Shown here piece by piece: positions 1 through 6,773 of a stretch of 15,298 bases of DNA (position 1 is its first letter; every line of letters begins with the position of its first letter). Under the pieces are notes generated by a model that made no database searches, was not told the origin of the DNA, and was given only the letters and a program-made list of their open reading frames with translations. The position numbers and the translations under genes were made by a program. The DNA is from an uncultured Clostridia bacterium (GTDB taxonomy: Bacteria > Bacillota > Clostridia > TANB77 > CAG-508): positions 1 through 15,298 of the forward strand of contig CANRGU010000022.1 of the NCBI GenBank assembly GCA_947630255.1, written 5' to 3'.

Positions 1-1
1 T

Positions 2-30
2 CCAAAATTATTATGAAATAATAATTTTGG
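2..30. repeat. Perfect 12-bp inverted repeat (hairpin)
   Basis: CCAAAATTATTA (2-13) and TAATAATTTTGG (19-30) are perfectly complementary around a five-base loop, TGAAA. It lies about 70 bases past the stop of the DUF4363 gene. It could form a weak AT-rich terminator hairpin for that transcript, but no T-run follows on either strand within the window, so the role is uncertain. Confidence 0.4.
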
Positions 31-82
31 TGAAGAAGGACGTCTTGAAAAAATTATATTAAACTATTTTACAGTAATAAAT

Positions 83-98
83 TAAACAAATTTGTTTA
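83..98. repeat. 16-bp perfect palindrome
   Basis: TAAACAAATTTGTTTA is its own reverse complement and sits directly after the stop codon of the DUF4363 gene. It has no loop, so it looks more like a protein-binding site or chance AT-rich symmetry than a terminator. No function can be assigned. Confidence 0.3.
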
Positions 99-99
99 C

Positions 100-486
100 C
101 TAAAATATATTTTTTAAACTTGTTTTTTCCTTTTCTTTAATATGTTCCAATAGAAATATTGATGTGTCTACATCTTCCATACTTTCTTCTAGATTTCCTA
201 CTTCTATTTTTGATTTTACTTTTATAAGTGATGTTTCTATTAAGTCTAATTCATCATGTAATACTATAATTGACCACTTTTCACTCATATTTTTCCATTT
301 TTCATATATTTCATCTGACTTTTGTTTTAACTTTTCTTCTTCTATATTTGCTTTCTCTAACCCAGTTTTTATTTCTTCTAATTTGCTTACTAGTTCATAA
401 CTTGTGTCATTTAAAAATTTTTGAACATACCATGCTCCAGCAAAAATTATTACAAGAATTATTATCATTATAATTATTTGTTTCAT
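100..486 (-). CDS. DUF4363 family membrane-anchored protein
   Basis: A 128-residue protein with one hydrophobic N-terminal segment (about residues 3-21) that acts as a signal anchor, followed by a charged Lys/Glu-rich helical region likely to form coiled coil (about 30-125). This layout and the sequence resemble the DUF4363 family, small Firmicute proteins often encoded next to DUF421 (YetF-like) proteins. Here the ATG overlaps the TGA of the upstream DUF421 gene as ATGA (483-486), so translation is probably coupled and the two products may act together at the membrane. The biochemical function is unknown. The family call rests on recognition of sequence and context, not a search. Confidence 0.75.
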   Translation of the reverse strand: MKQIIIMIIILVIIFAGAWYVQKFLNDTSYELVSKLEEIKTGLEKANIEEEKLKQKSDEIYEKWKNMSEKWSIIVLHDELDLIETSLIKVKSKIEVGNLEESMEDVDTSIFLLEHIKEKEKTSLKNIF

Positions 487-1161
487 TTTTTCTCCTCTTT
501 TGCCTGACAGAATATTTGTGCTTTACCATCATACGTTACTACTAAAGCTTGCTCAGGTTTTATTTTAAATTTCTTGACTTGATTTAAAAGCCAATTATAA
601 TCTCTTCCTATTGCTTTTAAATTTTCATACATTACTTTCCCGTCTATGACTAAATCATAGGGTATTCCTTCATATTCTGGCGTTATTCCAAAATCTTCCG
701 GTATTGTATTTCTTTTTTCTGGTTTTTGAATTACTGTTAATTGCCCGCTTGTTTCTAAAATTGCATATTCTACATCGCCAATAGTAAACACATTATTTTG
801 TCTTAATCTTTCTTGCAACTCATTTATTGTGAGTTTCTCTCTTTTTAAAATTTTTTCATCTATTTTTCCTCTATATATCAGTATTGATGGCATTCCACAA
901 ATGATTTTTCTTCCCCAAATACTTTTCATATTTATAATAGATATTAATAGTTGTACAAATAATAATCCCAAAATAGGAATTATACCATTTGTAATTGGTA
1001 TTCCTGTATCTCCCATCGGAACTGATGCTAAATCTGCTATCATTATTGCAATTACTAGTTCAAATGGTTGCATTTGCCCGTAATTCTCTTTTTCCCATTA
1101 ACCTCATTGTAATTAATACTAAAACATATAATATTAAAACTCTAATAAATATATTAATCAT
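483..1161 (-). CDS. DUF421 (YetF-like) membrane protein, read through a +1 shift at CGG
   Basis: The N-terminal part starts at ATG 1161 with an AGAGG ribosome binding site at about 1168-1172 and encodes a transmembrane segment ending in MRLMGKREL. The upstream frame then meets CGG (1080-1078) and would stop five codons later at TGA. Skipping the C joins it to GQMQPFELVIAIMIADLASVP and two further hydrophobic segments, then the soluble YetF-type C-terminal domain. The restored protein is 225 residues, the usual family length, and the GKRxLG-x-QPFE stretch is typical of DUF421. Annotating only from the internal ATG at 1073 would lose the first membrane helix. The downstream DUF4363 gene overlaps by four bases. 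Function is poorly known; relatives are implicated in spore or membrane physiology. A simple sequencing error is the alternative explanation of the break. Confidence 0.85.
1078..1080 (-). other. Putative +1 recoding site, CGG codon 28 of the DUF421 gene
   Basis: The upstream frame reads GAA TTA CGG GCA AAT. Dropping C1080 gives GAA TTA GGG CAA ATG, restoring E-L-G-Q-M. The glycine is the conserved one in the GKRxLG motif. In the unshifted frame a TGA follows five codons later. Confidence 0.7.
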
Positions 1162-1196
1162 CAAAAACCTCTAATATCAAATAACATTTTTTATTT

Positions 1197-1225
1197 ATTA
1201 TATTTTTCTCAAATTTTGCGCAAAA
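1197..1225 (-). promoter_or_regulatory. Candidate promoter for DUF421-DUF4363
   Basis: On the minus strand a perfect TATAAT -10 (1202-1197) lies about 35 bases upstream of the DUF421 ATG. The -35 is weak: TTTTGC at 17 bases spacing (1225-1220) or TTGCGC at 15. Position in the divergent gap and the -10 match support it. Confidence 0.4.
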
Positions 1226-1289
1226 TATTCTTATTCCAAAAATTTTTTTGAATATTTATTTTTTAATAGTAAATAATAAATATGAACGC

Positions 1290-1319
1290 TTGAAAATCCA
1301 AAGCAAAATTAAATATATA
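1290..1319 (+). promoter_or_regulatory. Candidate promoter for the holin-like gene
   Basis: TTGAAA (1290-1295) and TATATA (1314-1319) are separated by 18 bases and lie upstream of the AGGAGG at 1334-1339. The surrounding AT richness makes chance matches easy. Confidence 0.3.
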
Positions 1320-1347
1320 TATTTAAAAAGGTTAGGAGGTTTTTTAG

Positions 1348-1728
1348 ATGTCAGAAAACAATCAAACTAATACACAAACTTCAAGTGGCGCAAGTACAGT
1401 TTGGCAAATTGTTGGTAGATTAATTGCTGCAGCTGTAATATTAGCCATAACAGCATTTTTTACACCTGGTTTCCAAATTAATAATATTTGGTCTCTTGCT
1501 ATATCAGCTGTTGTTCTTACAGTATTAGACTATCTAATTGTAAAATTTACTGGTCTACATGCTAGTCCTTTTGGAAAAGGATTTGTAGGTTTTGTATTAT
1601 CTGTTGTAATTCTTTATGTTACACAATATTTTGTAGCTGGATATTCTATTTCATGGATGGCAGCAATTATTGGTGCATTAATTTATGGAGTTATAGACTA
1701 CTTTATACCTGGCGAACAACAGATGTAA
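1348..1728 (+). CDS. Holin-like four-helix membrane protein
   Basis: A 126-residue protein with a Ser/Thr/Gln-rich N-terminal tail of about 18 residues and four hydrophobic segments (about residues 21-40, 46-66, 77-97, 102-121), with short polar loops. This resembles small membrane proteins annotated as phage holin family 4 superfamily members, which are common in Clostridia outside prophages. The start is fixed by a strong AGGAGG eight bases upstream of ATG. It is the only plus-strand gene and stands alone with its own terminator; no endolysin or other phage gene is nearby, so a lytic role is unlikely. It has no CGG trinucleotide. Function unknown. Confidence 0.7.
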   Translation: MSENNQTNTQTSSGASTVWQIVGRLIAAAVILAITAFFTPGFQINNIWSLAISAVVLTVLDYLIVKFTGLHASPFGKGFVGFVLSVVILYVTQYFVAGYSISWMAAIIGALIYGVIDYFIPGEQQM

Positions 1729-1732
1729 GCTT

Positions 1733-1771
1733 AAAAAAACGGACCTAAAATTTATTTTAAGTCCGTTTTTT
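1733..1771. terminator. Bidirectional intrinsic terminator
   Basis: AAAAAACGGAC and GTCCGTTTTTT form a stem around an AT-rich interior, with an A-run on one side and T-run on the other, so it can work on both strands. It lies between the convergent holin-like gene (ends 1728) and the WG-repeat-like gene (ends 1787). Confidence 0.85.
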
Positions 1772-1786
1772 CTATTTTATATTTAT

Positions 1787-3007
1787 TTATTGGCTAACAT
1801 TTATAGTTGATGTATTTATGAATTCAATATATCGATCTAAAGATACTTCTTGCTGTTGTAATTCTATGTAATAATTCTTTTGTCCACCTTCATTTTTAGC
1901 ATAAATTTTATCTAGTGAGCAATCAATCACTGTTCTTCCATCATCTAGACTTACTAAACCATATTTTCCGTTCTTACATACAACTAGTAAATTTTCTTTA
2001 TTTTTGCCATATTCTTTTATCACTAAAGTTGATATTTCAGTTGTACTTCTAGATGCATATCCCATACTATCAAACTCATTGTTTATAATGGCTTTTCCTT
2101 GCCCATTTATTACCCCATATTTTCCGGCTAATTTAACTTTATAAAATACAGGAGTATTATTTAATATTTCTATTCCTTCATAATTTAAATCTATTATTGG
2201 TCTTTGATTTGACTCTTTACTAATAACTCCATATTTATTATCATCTGATACAATAAATACACCTGCTGATTCATTAAATTCCATACTAGTATATCTGTTT
2301 CCAATTATTGTAGCAAAGTTTCCATCTATTGCTCCCCATTTTTTATTTTCATTTGCGACAACTATCATTCCATATAATAATGCTTTTTCATTATTATAGT
2401 CTTCACTTATTTCGCTTATTTGACTATCTGTTTGAGTTGCTAAAGATGTTTTATAAGCTTCTGTTATATTGTCCATAGTATTAAATAATATTTTGTTGTT
2501 CTCTTTAGAATATGAATATATTACATCTAAGCCAACATTTACATCTTCTAATGAAATATATAGTAAATTATTTGTTTTTAAAATGTTGTTATTTAATTCA
2601 TACTCTTCATAATCTAAAACTGAATTAGGTTCAGTTTTATAAATTTTGTTAGTATCAGCTTCAAATTGTATTATTTGGTTTTCGCTTTGCAAATAACATT
2701 TTGAATTAGTTTTATCTTCAGTATATTCTTTGTATCCGCCTGTTAAATAATCATATCCTAATAGTTTCGAGATTTTTTGTATTGATACATAGTAGTTACC
2801 ATTATCATCTGTTATTAATAGGTCACTTGTTACATTTACATCTGCGTCGTTAACACTTATTGTTAATGGTTTTGTTTCATTACCTGATAATGTTGCCATT
2901 ACTGCTATAATTATTATTAATAAGATAATTGAAATTATTAACAAAAATAAAACTATTTTTTTGCCTTTAGGTTGTTCTTGTTTTTTTACTTCTTGGTCTA
3001 GTAGCAT
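1787..3007 (-). CDS. Membrane-anchored protein with WG-repeat-like units
   Basis: A 406-residue protein with a basic N-terminus and one transmembrane segment (about residues 18-40), so the rest is probably outside the cytoplasm. Residues about 50-185 resemble the copper-amine-oxidase-like N-terminal domain used as a stalk in Firmicute surface proteins (for example YYVSIQKISKLLGY). Residues about 215-370 contain spaced KWGAI, KYGVI, KYGVI and KYGLV units, which match WG/KWG beta repeats. It starts 12 bases after tgt; its AAGGAGG ribosome binding site overlaps the tgt stop codon, so it is probably the last gene of the operon. No catalytic motif is visible. Possible role in surface sensing or scaffolding, which is inference. 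Confidence 0.65.
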   Translation of the reverse strand: MLLDQEVKKQEQPKGKKIVLFLLIISIILLIIIIAVMATLSGNETKPLTISVNDADVNVTSDLLITDDNGNYYVSIQKISKLLGYDYLTGGYKEYTEDKTNSKCYLQSENQIIQFEADTNKIYKTEPNSVLDYEEYELNNNILKTNNLLYISLEDVNVGLDVIYSYSKENNKILFNTMDNITEAYKTSLATQTDSQISEISEDYNNEKALLYGMIVVANENKKWGAIDGNFATIIGNRYTSMEFNESAGVFIVSDDNKYGVISKESNQRPIIDLNYEGIEILNNTPVFYKVKLAGKYGVINGQGKAIINNEFDSMGYASRSTTEISTLVIKEYGKNKENLLVVCKNGKYGLVSLDDGRTVIDCSLDKIYAKNEGGQKNYYIELQQQEVSLDRYIEFINTSTINVSQ

Positions 3008-3019
3008 TTATTTTCCTCC

Positions 3020-4152
3020 TTATTCATTTGTATATCCATACTTTTTATAAAATTCATTTTTGAAATTTAATAAATTGTCATTCTCTATTTCTATTCTAAC
3101 TCTTTCCATAAGTTTAGTCAAGAATCTTAAATTATGAATTGATAATAATCTTACTCCTAAAATTTCATTTGTTTTTACTAAATGTCTTATATATGCTCTA
3201 GTGTAATTTTTACAAGTATAACAGTCACATTCTTTATCTAATGGTCCCCAATCTCTTTCATAGCATGCATTTCTTACAACTACTTTTCCGTTCCATGTCA
3301 TTGCTGTTCCATTTCTTGCAATTCTTGTAGGCAATACGCAGTCGCACATATCTATTCCTGCAAGTGCTGATTCTATTAGATAATCTGGGGTTCCAACTCC
3401 CATTAAATATCTTGGTTTATCTTTTGGCATAAGTGGCGCTGTGTAATTTAGTATTTTTAAAAACTCTTCTTTAGGCTCTCCGCACACTTATTCCACCTAT
3501 TGCATATCCTGGAAGATCTAATGCCATTAAATCATCAAGCGATTTTTTACGTAGGTCTTCGTAAAATCCACCTTGTATTATTCCAAATAATGCTTGATTT
3601 TCAGTATTTTTGTGTGCTTCTTTGCATCTTATAGCCCATCTTGTTGTTCTTTCCATAGAATCTTTAGTATATTCATATGTTGATGGATATGGACAGCATT
3701 CATCAAATGACATTATTATATCTGCGCCAAGTGCTTCTTCTATTTCCATTACTTTTTCTGGCGAAAAGAAGTGTTTGCTTCCGTCTAAATGAGATTTAAA
3801 CTCTACTCCATCTTCTGAAATTGTTCTTAAATCGCTTAAACTAAATACTTGAAAGCCTCCGACAGTCTGTTAAAATTGGTCTGTCCCAATTCATAAAACT
3901 ATGAAGTCCTCCCGCTTCTTTTACAATTTCATGTCCTGGTCTTAAATATAGATGATATGTATTAGATAAAATTATTTGTGCTTTTACTTCATCTTTTAGC
4001 TCTTCTGGTGTCATTGATTTTACTGTTGCCTGTGTTCCAACTGGCATAAATACTGGAGTTTCAATATCGCCATGTGGAGTGTGCACAATTCCTCTTCTTG
4101 CACCTGAATTTTTATCTTCATGTATTAATTCATAAGTTACTGCTTCTGACAT
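3020..4152 (-). CDS. tgt: tRNA-guanine transglycosylase, two +1 shifts at CGG
   Basis: TGT exchanges guanine-34 of tRNAs for Asp, Asn, His and Tyr for the queuosine precursor preQ1. The protein is split over three frames. Part one (ATG 4152, AGGAG seven bases upstream) runs from MSEAVTYELIHED to MNWDRPILTD. Part two holds GGFQVF, MSFDECCPYPSTYEYT and ALFGIIQGG. Part three holds GVGTPDYLIESALAGIDMCDCVLPTR with the nucleophilic Asp region, and the zinc site CDCYTC...RAYIRHL...HN. Removing one C at each of two in-frame CGG codons (codons 98 and 224) gives 376 residues, normal length for bacterial TGT, with no other defect. The residue before GGFQ is Cys (TGT) where families usually have Ser. It lies 22 bases after queA, the preceding pathway partner. 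A decayed pseudogene is possible but does not fit the otherwise perfect conservation. Confidence 0.9.
3480..3482 (-). other. Putative +1 recoding site, CGG codon 224 of tgt
   Basis: The upstream frame reads ATA AGT GTG CGG AGA GCC TAA and stops. Dropping C3482 gives GTG GGA GAG CCT AAA, restoring GGISVGEPKEEF, a standard TGT stretch with Gly at this place. Confidence 0.75.
3859..3861 (-). other. Putative +1 recoding site, CGG codon 98 of tgt
   Basis: The upstream frame reads ACA GAC TGT CGG AGG CTT and reaches TAG five codons after CGG. Dropping C3861 gives GAC TGT GGA GGC TTT CAA, restoring D-C-G-G-F-Q of the active-site loop, normally DSGGFQ. A second base difference (Cys for Ser) sits directly next to the shift. 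Confidence 0.7.
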
Positions 4153-4174
4153 TTTATTTCTCCTTTTCATTTGT

Positions 4175-5200
4175 TCATAATATAAGCATTGCGTCTCCAA
4201 AACTAAAGAATCTGTATTTTTCTTTTACTGCCTCTTTATATGCCTTCATAATAAAATCTCTATCTGCTAATGCTGATACAAGCATAAGAAGAGTTGATTC
4301 TGGCAAATGGAAATTAGTTATCAGTCCATCTATACATTTAAATTTGTATCCTGGATAAATAAATATTTTTGTATCGTCTTCCATCTTCCTTACTTTTCCT
4401 GTTTCTTCATCTGCTATTGATTCAAGCACTCTGCATGAAGTTGTACCAATTGCAATTACTCTTCTTCCTTCTTCTTTTGCCTTATTTATTTTATCTGCAT
4501 CCTCTTGTTTTATATAAAAATGCTCTGAATGCATTTCGTGTGCCTCAACTGTTTCTTCTTTTACTGGTCTAAATGTTCCTATTCCAACATGCAAAGTTAC
4601 ATTTGCAATAATTATTCCTTTATCTTCTAATTTTTTTAATAACTCATCTGTAAAGTGAAGTCCTGCTGTTGGTGCTGCAGCAGAGCCCCTATATTTTGCA
4701 TAAACTGTTTGATATCGATCTTTTTCTTTTAGTTCTTCATGTATATATGGTGGAAGTGGCATGAGTCCAATTTTATCTAATATTTCATTAAAAATACCAT
4801 CATACTCAAACTTTACTTTTCTTGTTCCGCCTGGCATTACATCTAATATCTCAGCTTTAAGCATGCCATCACCAAATATTACTTTTGTTCCAACATGCAA
4901 TTTATTTCCTGGTCTTACTATTGATTCCCATATGTCTCCTTCTATATTATTTAATAACAAAAATTCAACATTTGCACCTGTTTCTTTTTTTCCATAAATT
5001 CTTGCAGGTATTACTTTTGTGTTGTTTCTTACTAACACATCTCCTGGTTTTAAGTATTCTATAATATCTTTAAATATTTTATGCTCTATTGTTTTATTAT
5101 TTCTGTTTAATACCATAAGTCTTGACTCGTCTCTTTTTTGAATTGGCGTTTGTGCTATTAATTCCTGTGGCAAGTCATAATTAAAATCTGAAACTTTCAT
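4175..5200 (-). CDS. queA: tRNA ribosyltransferase-isomerase QueA
   Basis: QueA transfers and isomerises the ribosyl part of S-adenosylmethionine onto preQ1-34 in tRNA, giving epoxyqueuosine; it acts in the cytoplasm right after TGT. The 341-residue length is typical. Family stretches are present: FNYDLPQELIAQTP and RDESRLMVLNR at the N-terminus, GDVLVRNNTKVIPAR, GSAAAPTAGLHFT in the middle, and ITNFHLPESTLLMLVSAL with FFSFGDAMLI at the C-terminus. The frame is intact and has no in-frame CGG. The start at 5200 follows an AAAGGAC site. It lies 14 bases after the metallopeptidase gene and 22 before tgt, so it is inside the operon, and the queA-tgt order is the usual one. Confidence 0.96.
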   Translation of the reverse strand: MKVSDFNYDLPQELIAQTPIQKRDESRLMVLNRNNKTIEHKIFKDIIEYLKPGDVLVRNNTKVIPARIYGKKETGANVEFLLLNNIEGDIWESIVRPGNKLHVGTKVIFGDGMLKAEILDVMPGGTRKVKFEYDGIFNEILDKIGLMPLPPYIHEELKEKDRYQTVYAKYRGSAAAPTAGLHFTDELLKKLEDKGIIIANVTLHVGIGTFRPVKEETVEAHEMHSEHFYIKQEDADKINKAKEEGRRVIAIGTTSCRVLESIADEETGKVRKMEDDTKIFIYPGYKFKCIDGLITNFHLPESTLLMLVSALADRDFIMKAYKEAVKEKYRFFSFGDAMLIL

Positions 5201-5214
5201 TTTTGTCCTTTCTT

Positions 5215-6553
5215 TTATTTAACTCCAAATAGTCTAGATATAGCTGTAAATAAATTTTTTACTTCATCTAATATATTTTGTGGCTCATTATTAAAATCCA
5301 TATCTAAGTTATATTTGAAATCACTATTTGCTGGTGGAGTCATTTTATATACAGCACTATCTAAGCCAACTAACTTTCCATCACTTGACTTTATATTACA
5401 ATTCATATAGTCTCCATACCACTGTTTTAATCCTACTAGTCCTTCTTCTTTATATCCATACTTTTCATAATCGTGCAATTCTGGTATATCATAATTTCTT
5501 TCTTGAAGATTTCTTTCTAAGGAATGCAAAAATTCATGCACGAATACCTCTTCAGGGAAAGTATTTATTCTAGGGTTATATGTATATATGTAGCTTGAAC
5601 TATCATTTGGAAGTCTTATATTTGAATATCCTATTCCATAAAGATCCATCGCTCCGAAGTCCTATCCAGTCATTTACTGGTATTTCTACATTTCTATTAT
5701 TATCTCCAAGTTTTGTAGCAACAAAAATGTAATCATACTCCTCTTCCTTTAAATATTCCTTTATTTTGCTTTCTACATCAGATGGGTCCAAATAATATCC
5801 ATACTCTTCTGAGTATGTTATTGTTTTTATTGGTTCATCTATTTCGTATATATCATAATCCACGGTCATCTTGTTATTACTTAATTCATTAATAGATGTT
5901 TGAAATCTTTTCATATTGCTTTTCATTTTTTCAATATCACTTAAGCTCATTGAAATTTTTATTTGTTCATTGTTTATATTTACATCTAAATTCTTTATTA
6001 TAAAACATACCATATTCCAATTACTAGAATTGTCTTTTATTCCTTCTTCTAATTTAAAATCAGAAAACCATGCAGTTCCTTTTGCTTTATCATTATTTCC
6101 GCCTAATCTAAAACCGATTTCTAAAGTTTCTCTATCTTTAGAATCAAAAACAAATTCTAATTTTTGCCAGTCATTCGTACCTATTATATTTTCTGAACAT
6201 TCTGTACTATTTAATATTGATATTTGCACACCACTATTAGATTTGCCATTTTTGCTTTCTACATTCTCAGTTTTTACCATGCAACTGAGTTTATATGGAG
6301 TATTTGGCTTAACATGTACAGTTTTGTAAAACATTGCATCATTAAAATTTGTAGACTCTACTTTATAACTATAATCATATGAACATGTTACATTTTTATC
6401 TCTCGTAAATTTAGTTACTCCCATTTCATTTTCGGCTTTAATAAAGTCGTTATAAGAATATATTTTATATAGTCCAAATAACTTATAAAAAATAAATAAT
6501 ATAACTATAATAAAAATTATATTTATTATTTTTGAACTTGTACTTTTTTTCAA
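5215..6553 (-). CDS. Membrane-anchored HExxH metallopeptidase-like protein, read through a +1 shift at CGG
   Basis: The start is TTG 6553 with GGAGG eight bases upstream. There is one N-terminal transmembrane segment (about residues 9-28), so the body is probably extracytoplasmic. Residues about 45-175 look like a beta-rich carbohydrate-binding-like domain (HVKPNTPYKLSCMVKTEN, NDWQKLEFVFDS, GTAWFSDFKLEEG). The frame reaches CGG at codon 300 and, unshifted, ends 16 residues later. Skipping the C gives NDWIGLGAMDLYGIGYSNIRL and then VFVHEFLHSLERN (zincin motif HEFLH at about 339-343), for 445 residues. The zinc motif is therefore made only if the shift happens. The gene lies three bases after DUF951 and 14 before queA. 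The peptidase call rests on the HExxH motif; substrate unknown and I do not recognise a named family. Confidence 0.75.
5654..5656 (-). other. Putative +1 recoding site, CGG codon 300 of the metallopeptidase gene
   Basis: The upstream frame reads ATA GGA CTT CGG AGC GAT. Dropping C5656 gives CTT GGA GCG ATG GAT CTT, joining DWIGL to GAMDLYGIGYSN. The two frames overlap here for about 50 bases, so the join cannot be placed by stop codons alone, but CGG is the only such codon in the overlap. Confidence 0.65.
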
Positions 6554-6556
6554 AAT

Positions 6557-6746
6557 TTAATCCTCCGTATTATTAATTTTCTTTTTTATCATATTTAATG
6601 CTTTTGGTCTTTCAACTGTTATTACTCGATTGCAACCGTCTGCATTTAAATTTAAAGTCTACTCCGATTCTAATAATTTCCCATGTTTTACTTCCACATG
6701 GATGTTGTTTTTTTAGTTCTACAATGTCTCCTATTTTGTAGTCCAT
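6557..6746 (-). CDS. DUF951 family small protein, read through a +1 shift at CGG
   Basis: ATG 6746 follows AGGAG by five bases. The upstream frame gives MDYKIGDIVELKKQHPCGSKTWEIIRIGVDFKFKCR, which matches the DUF951 hallmark (D-I-V-x-L-K-K-x-H-P-C-G, W-E-I-x-R-x-G). It then meets CGG at codon 37 and would stop at TGA seven codons later. Skipping the C gives KCRGCNRVITVERPKALN and a stop at 6557, for 62 residues, the expected family size, and restores the CxxC that with the HPCG cysteine suggests a metal site. DUF951 proteins are widespread small Firmicute proteins of unknown function, possibly nucleic-acid binding. It lies 27 bases after gltX and three before the next gene. A finder that requires one open frame would miss it. 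Confidence 0.85.
6636..6638 (-). other. Putative +1 recoding site, CGG codon 37 of the DUF951 gene
   Basis: The upstream frame reads TGC AGA CGG TTG CAA. Dropping C6638 gives TGC AGA GGT TGC AAT, restoring C-R-G-C-N, the family CxxC motif. TGA follows in the unshifted frame. Confidence 0.75.
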
Positions 6747-6773
6747 AGGCTCTCCTTTTGAACAAATTACAAT

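Noticed and set aside
1348..1728. Prophage lysis module
   Set aside because: Only a single holin-like membrane protein is present, with its own terminator and no phage gene nearby.
3020..4200. tgt as an ordinary decaying pseudogene
   Set aside because: All three segments keep every family motif, there is no premature stop other than those caused by the two shifts, and the shifts share the exact CGG signature with three other genes.
5201..5214. preQ1 riboswitch ahead of queA
   Set aside because: The gap before queA is only 14 bases, and no separate leader exists inside the operon.
1078..6638. Random sequencing indels as the cause of the five breaks
   Set aside because: Not excluded, but disfavoured: the other nine genes, about 9 kb, show no indel, no break lies in the long A/T runs where indel errors are most expected, and every break has the same codon in the same phase. 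A motif-specific artefact remains to be tested with raw reads.
3480..6638. prfB-type programmed shift (internal Shine-Dalgarno plus slippery codon before a stop)
   Set aside because: No common purine-rich stimulator lies upstream of the sites, the preceding codons differ, and the in-frame stops are 2 to 16 codons away, not at the shift.
6554..6773. Non-coding RNA or riboswitch in the apparent gap between gltX and the peptidase gene
   Set aside because: The stretch is explained by the DUF951 gene once the CGG shift is allowed.
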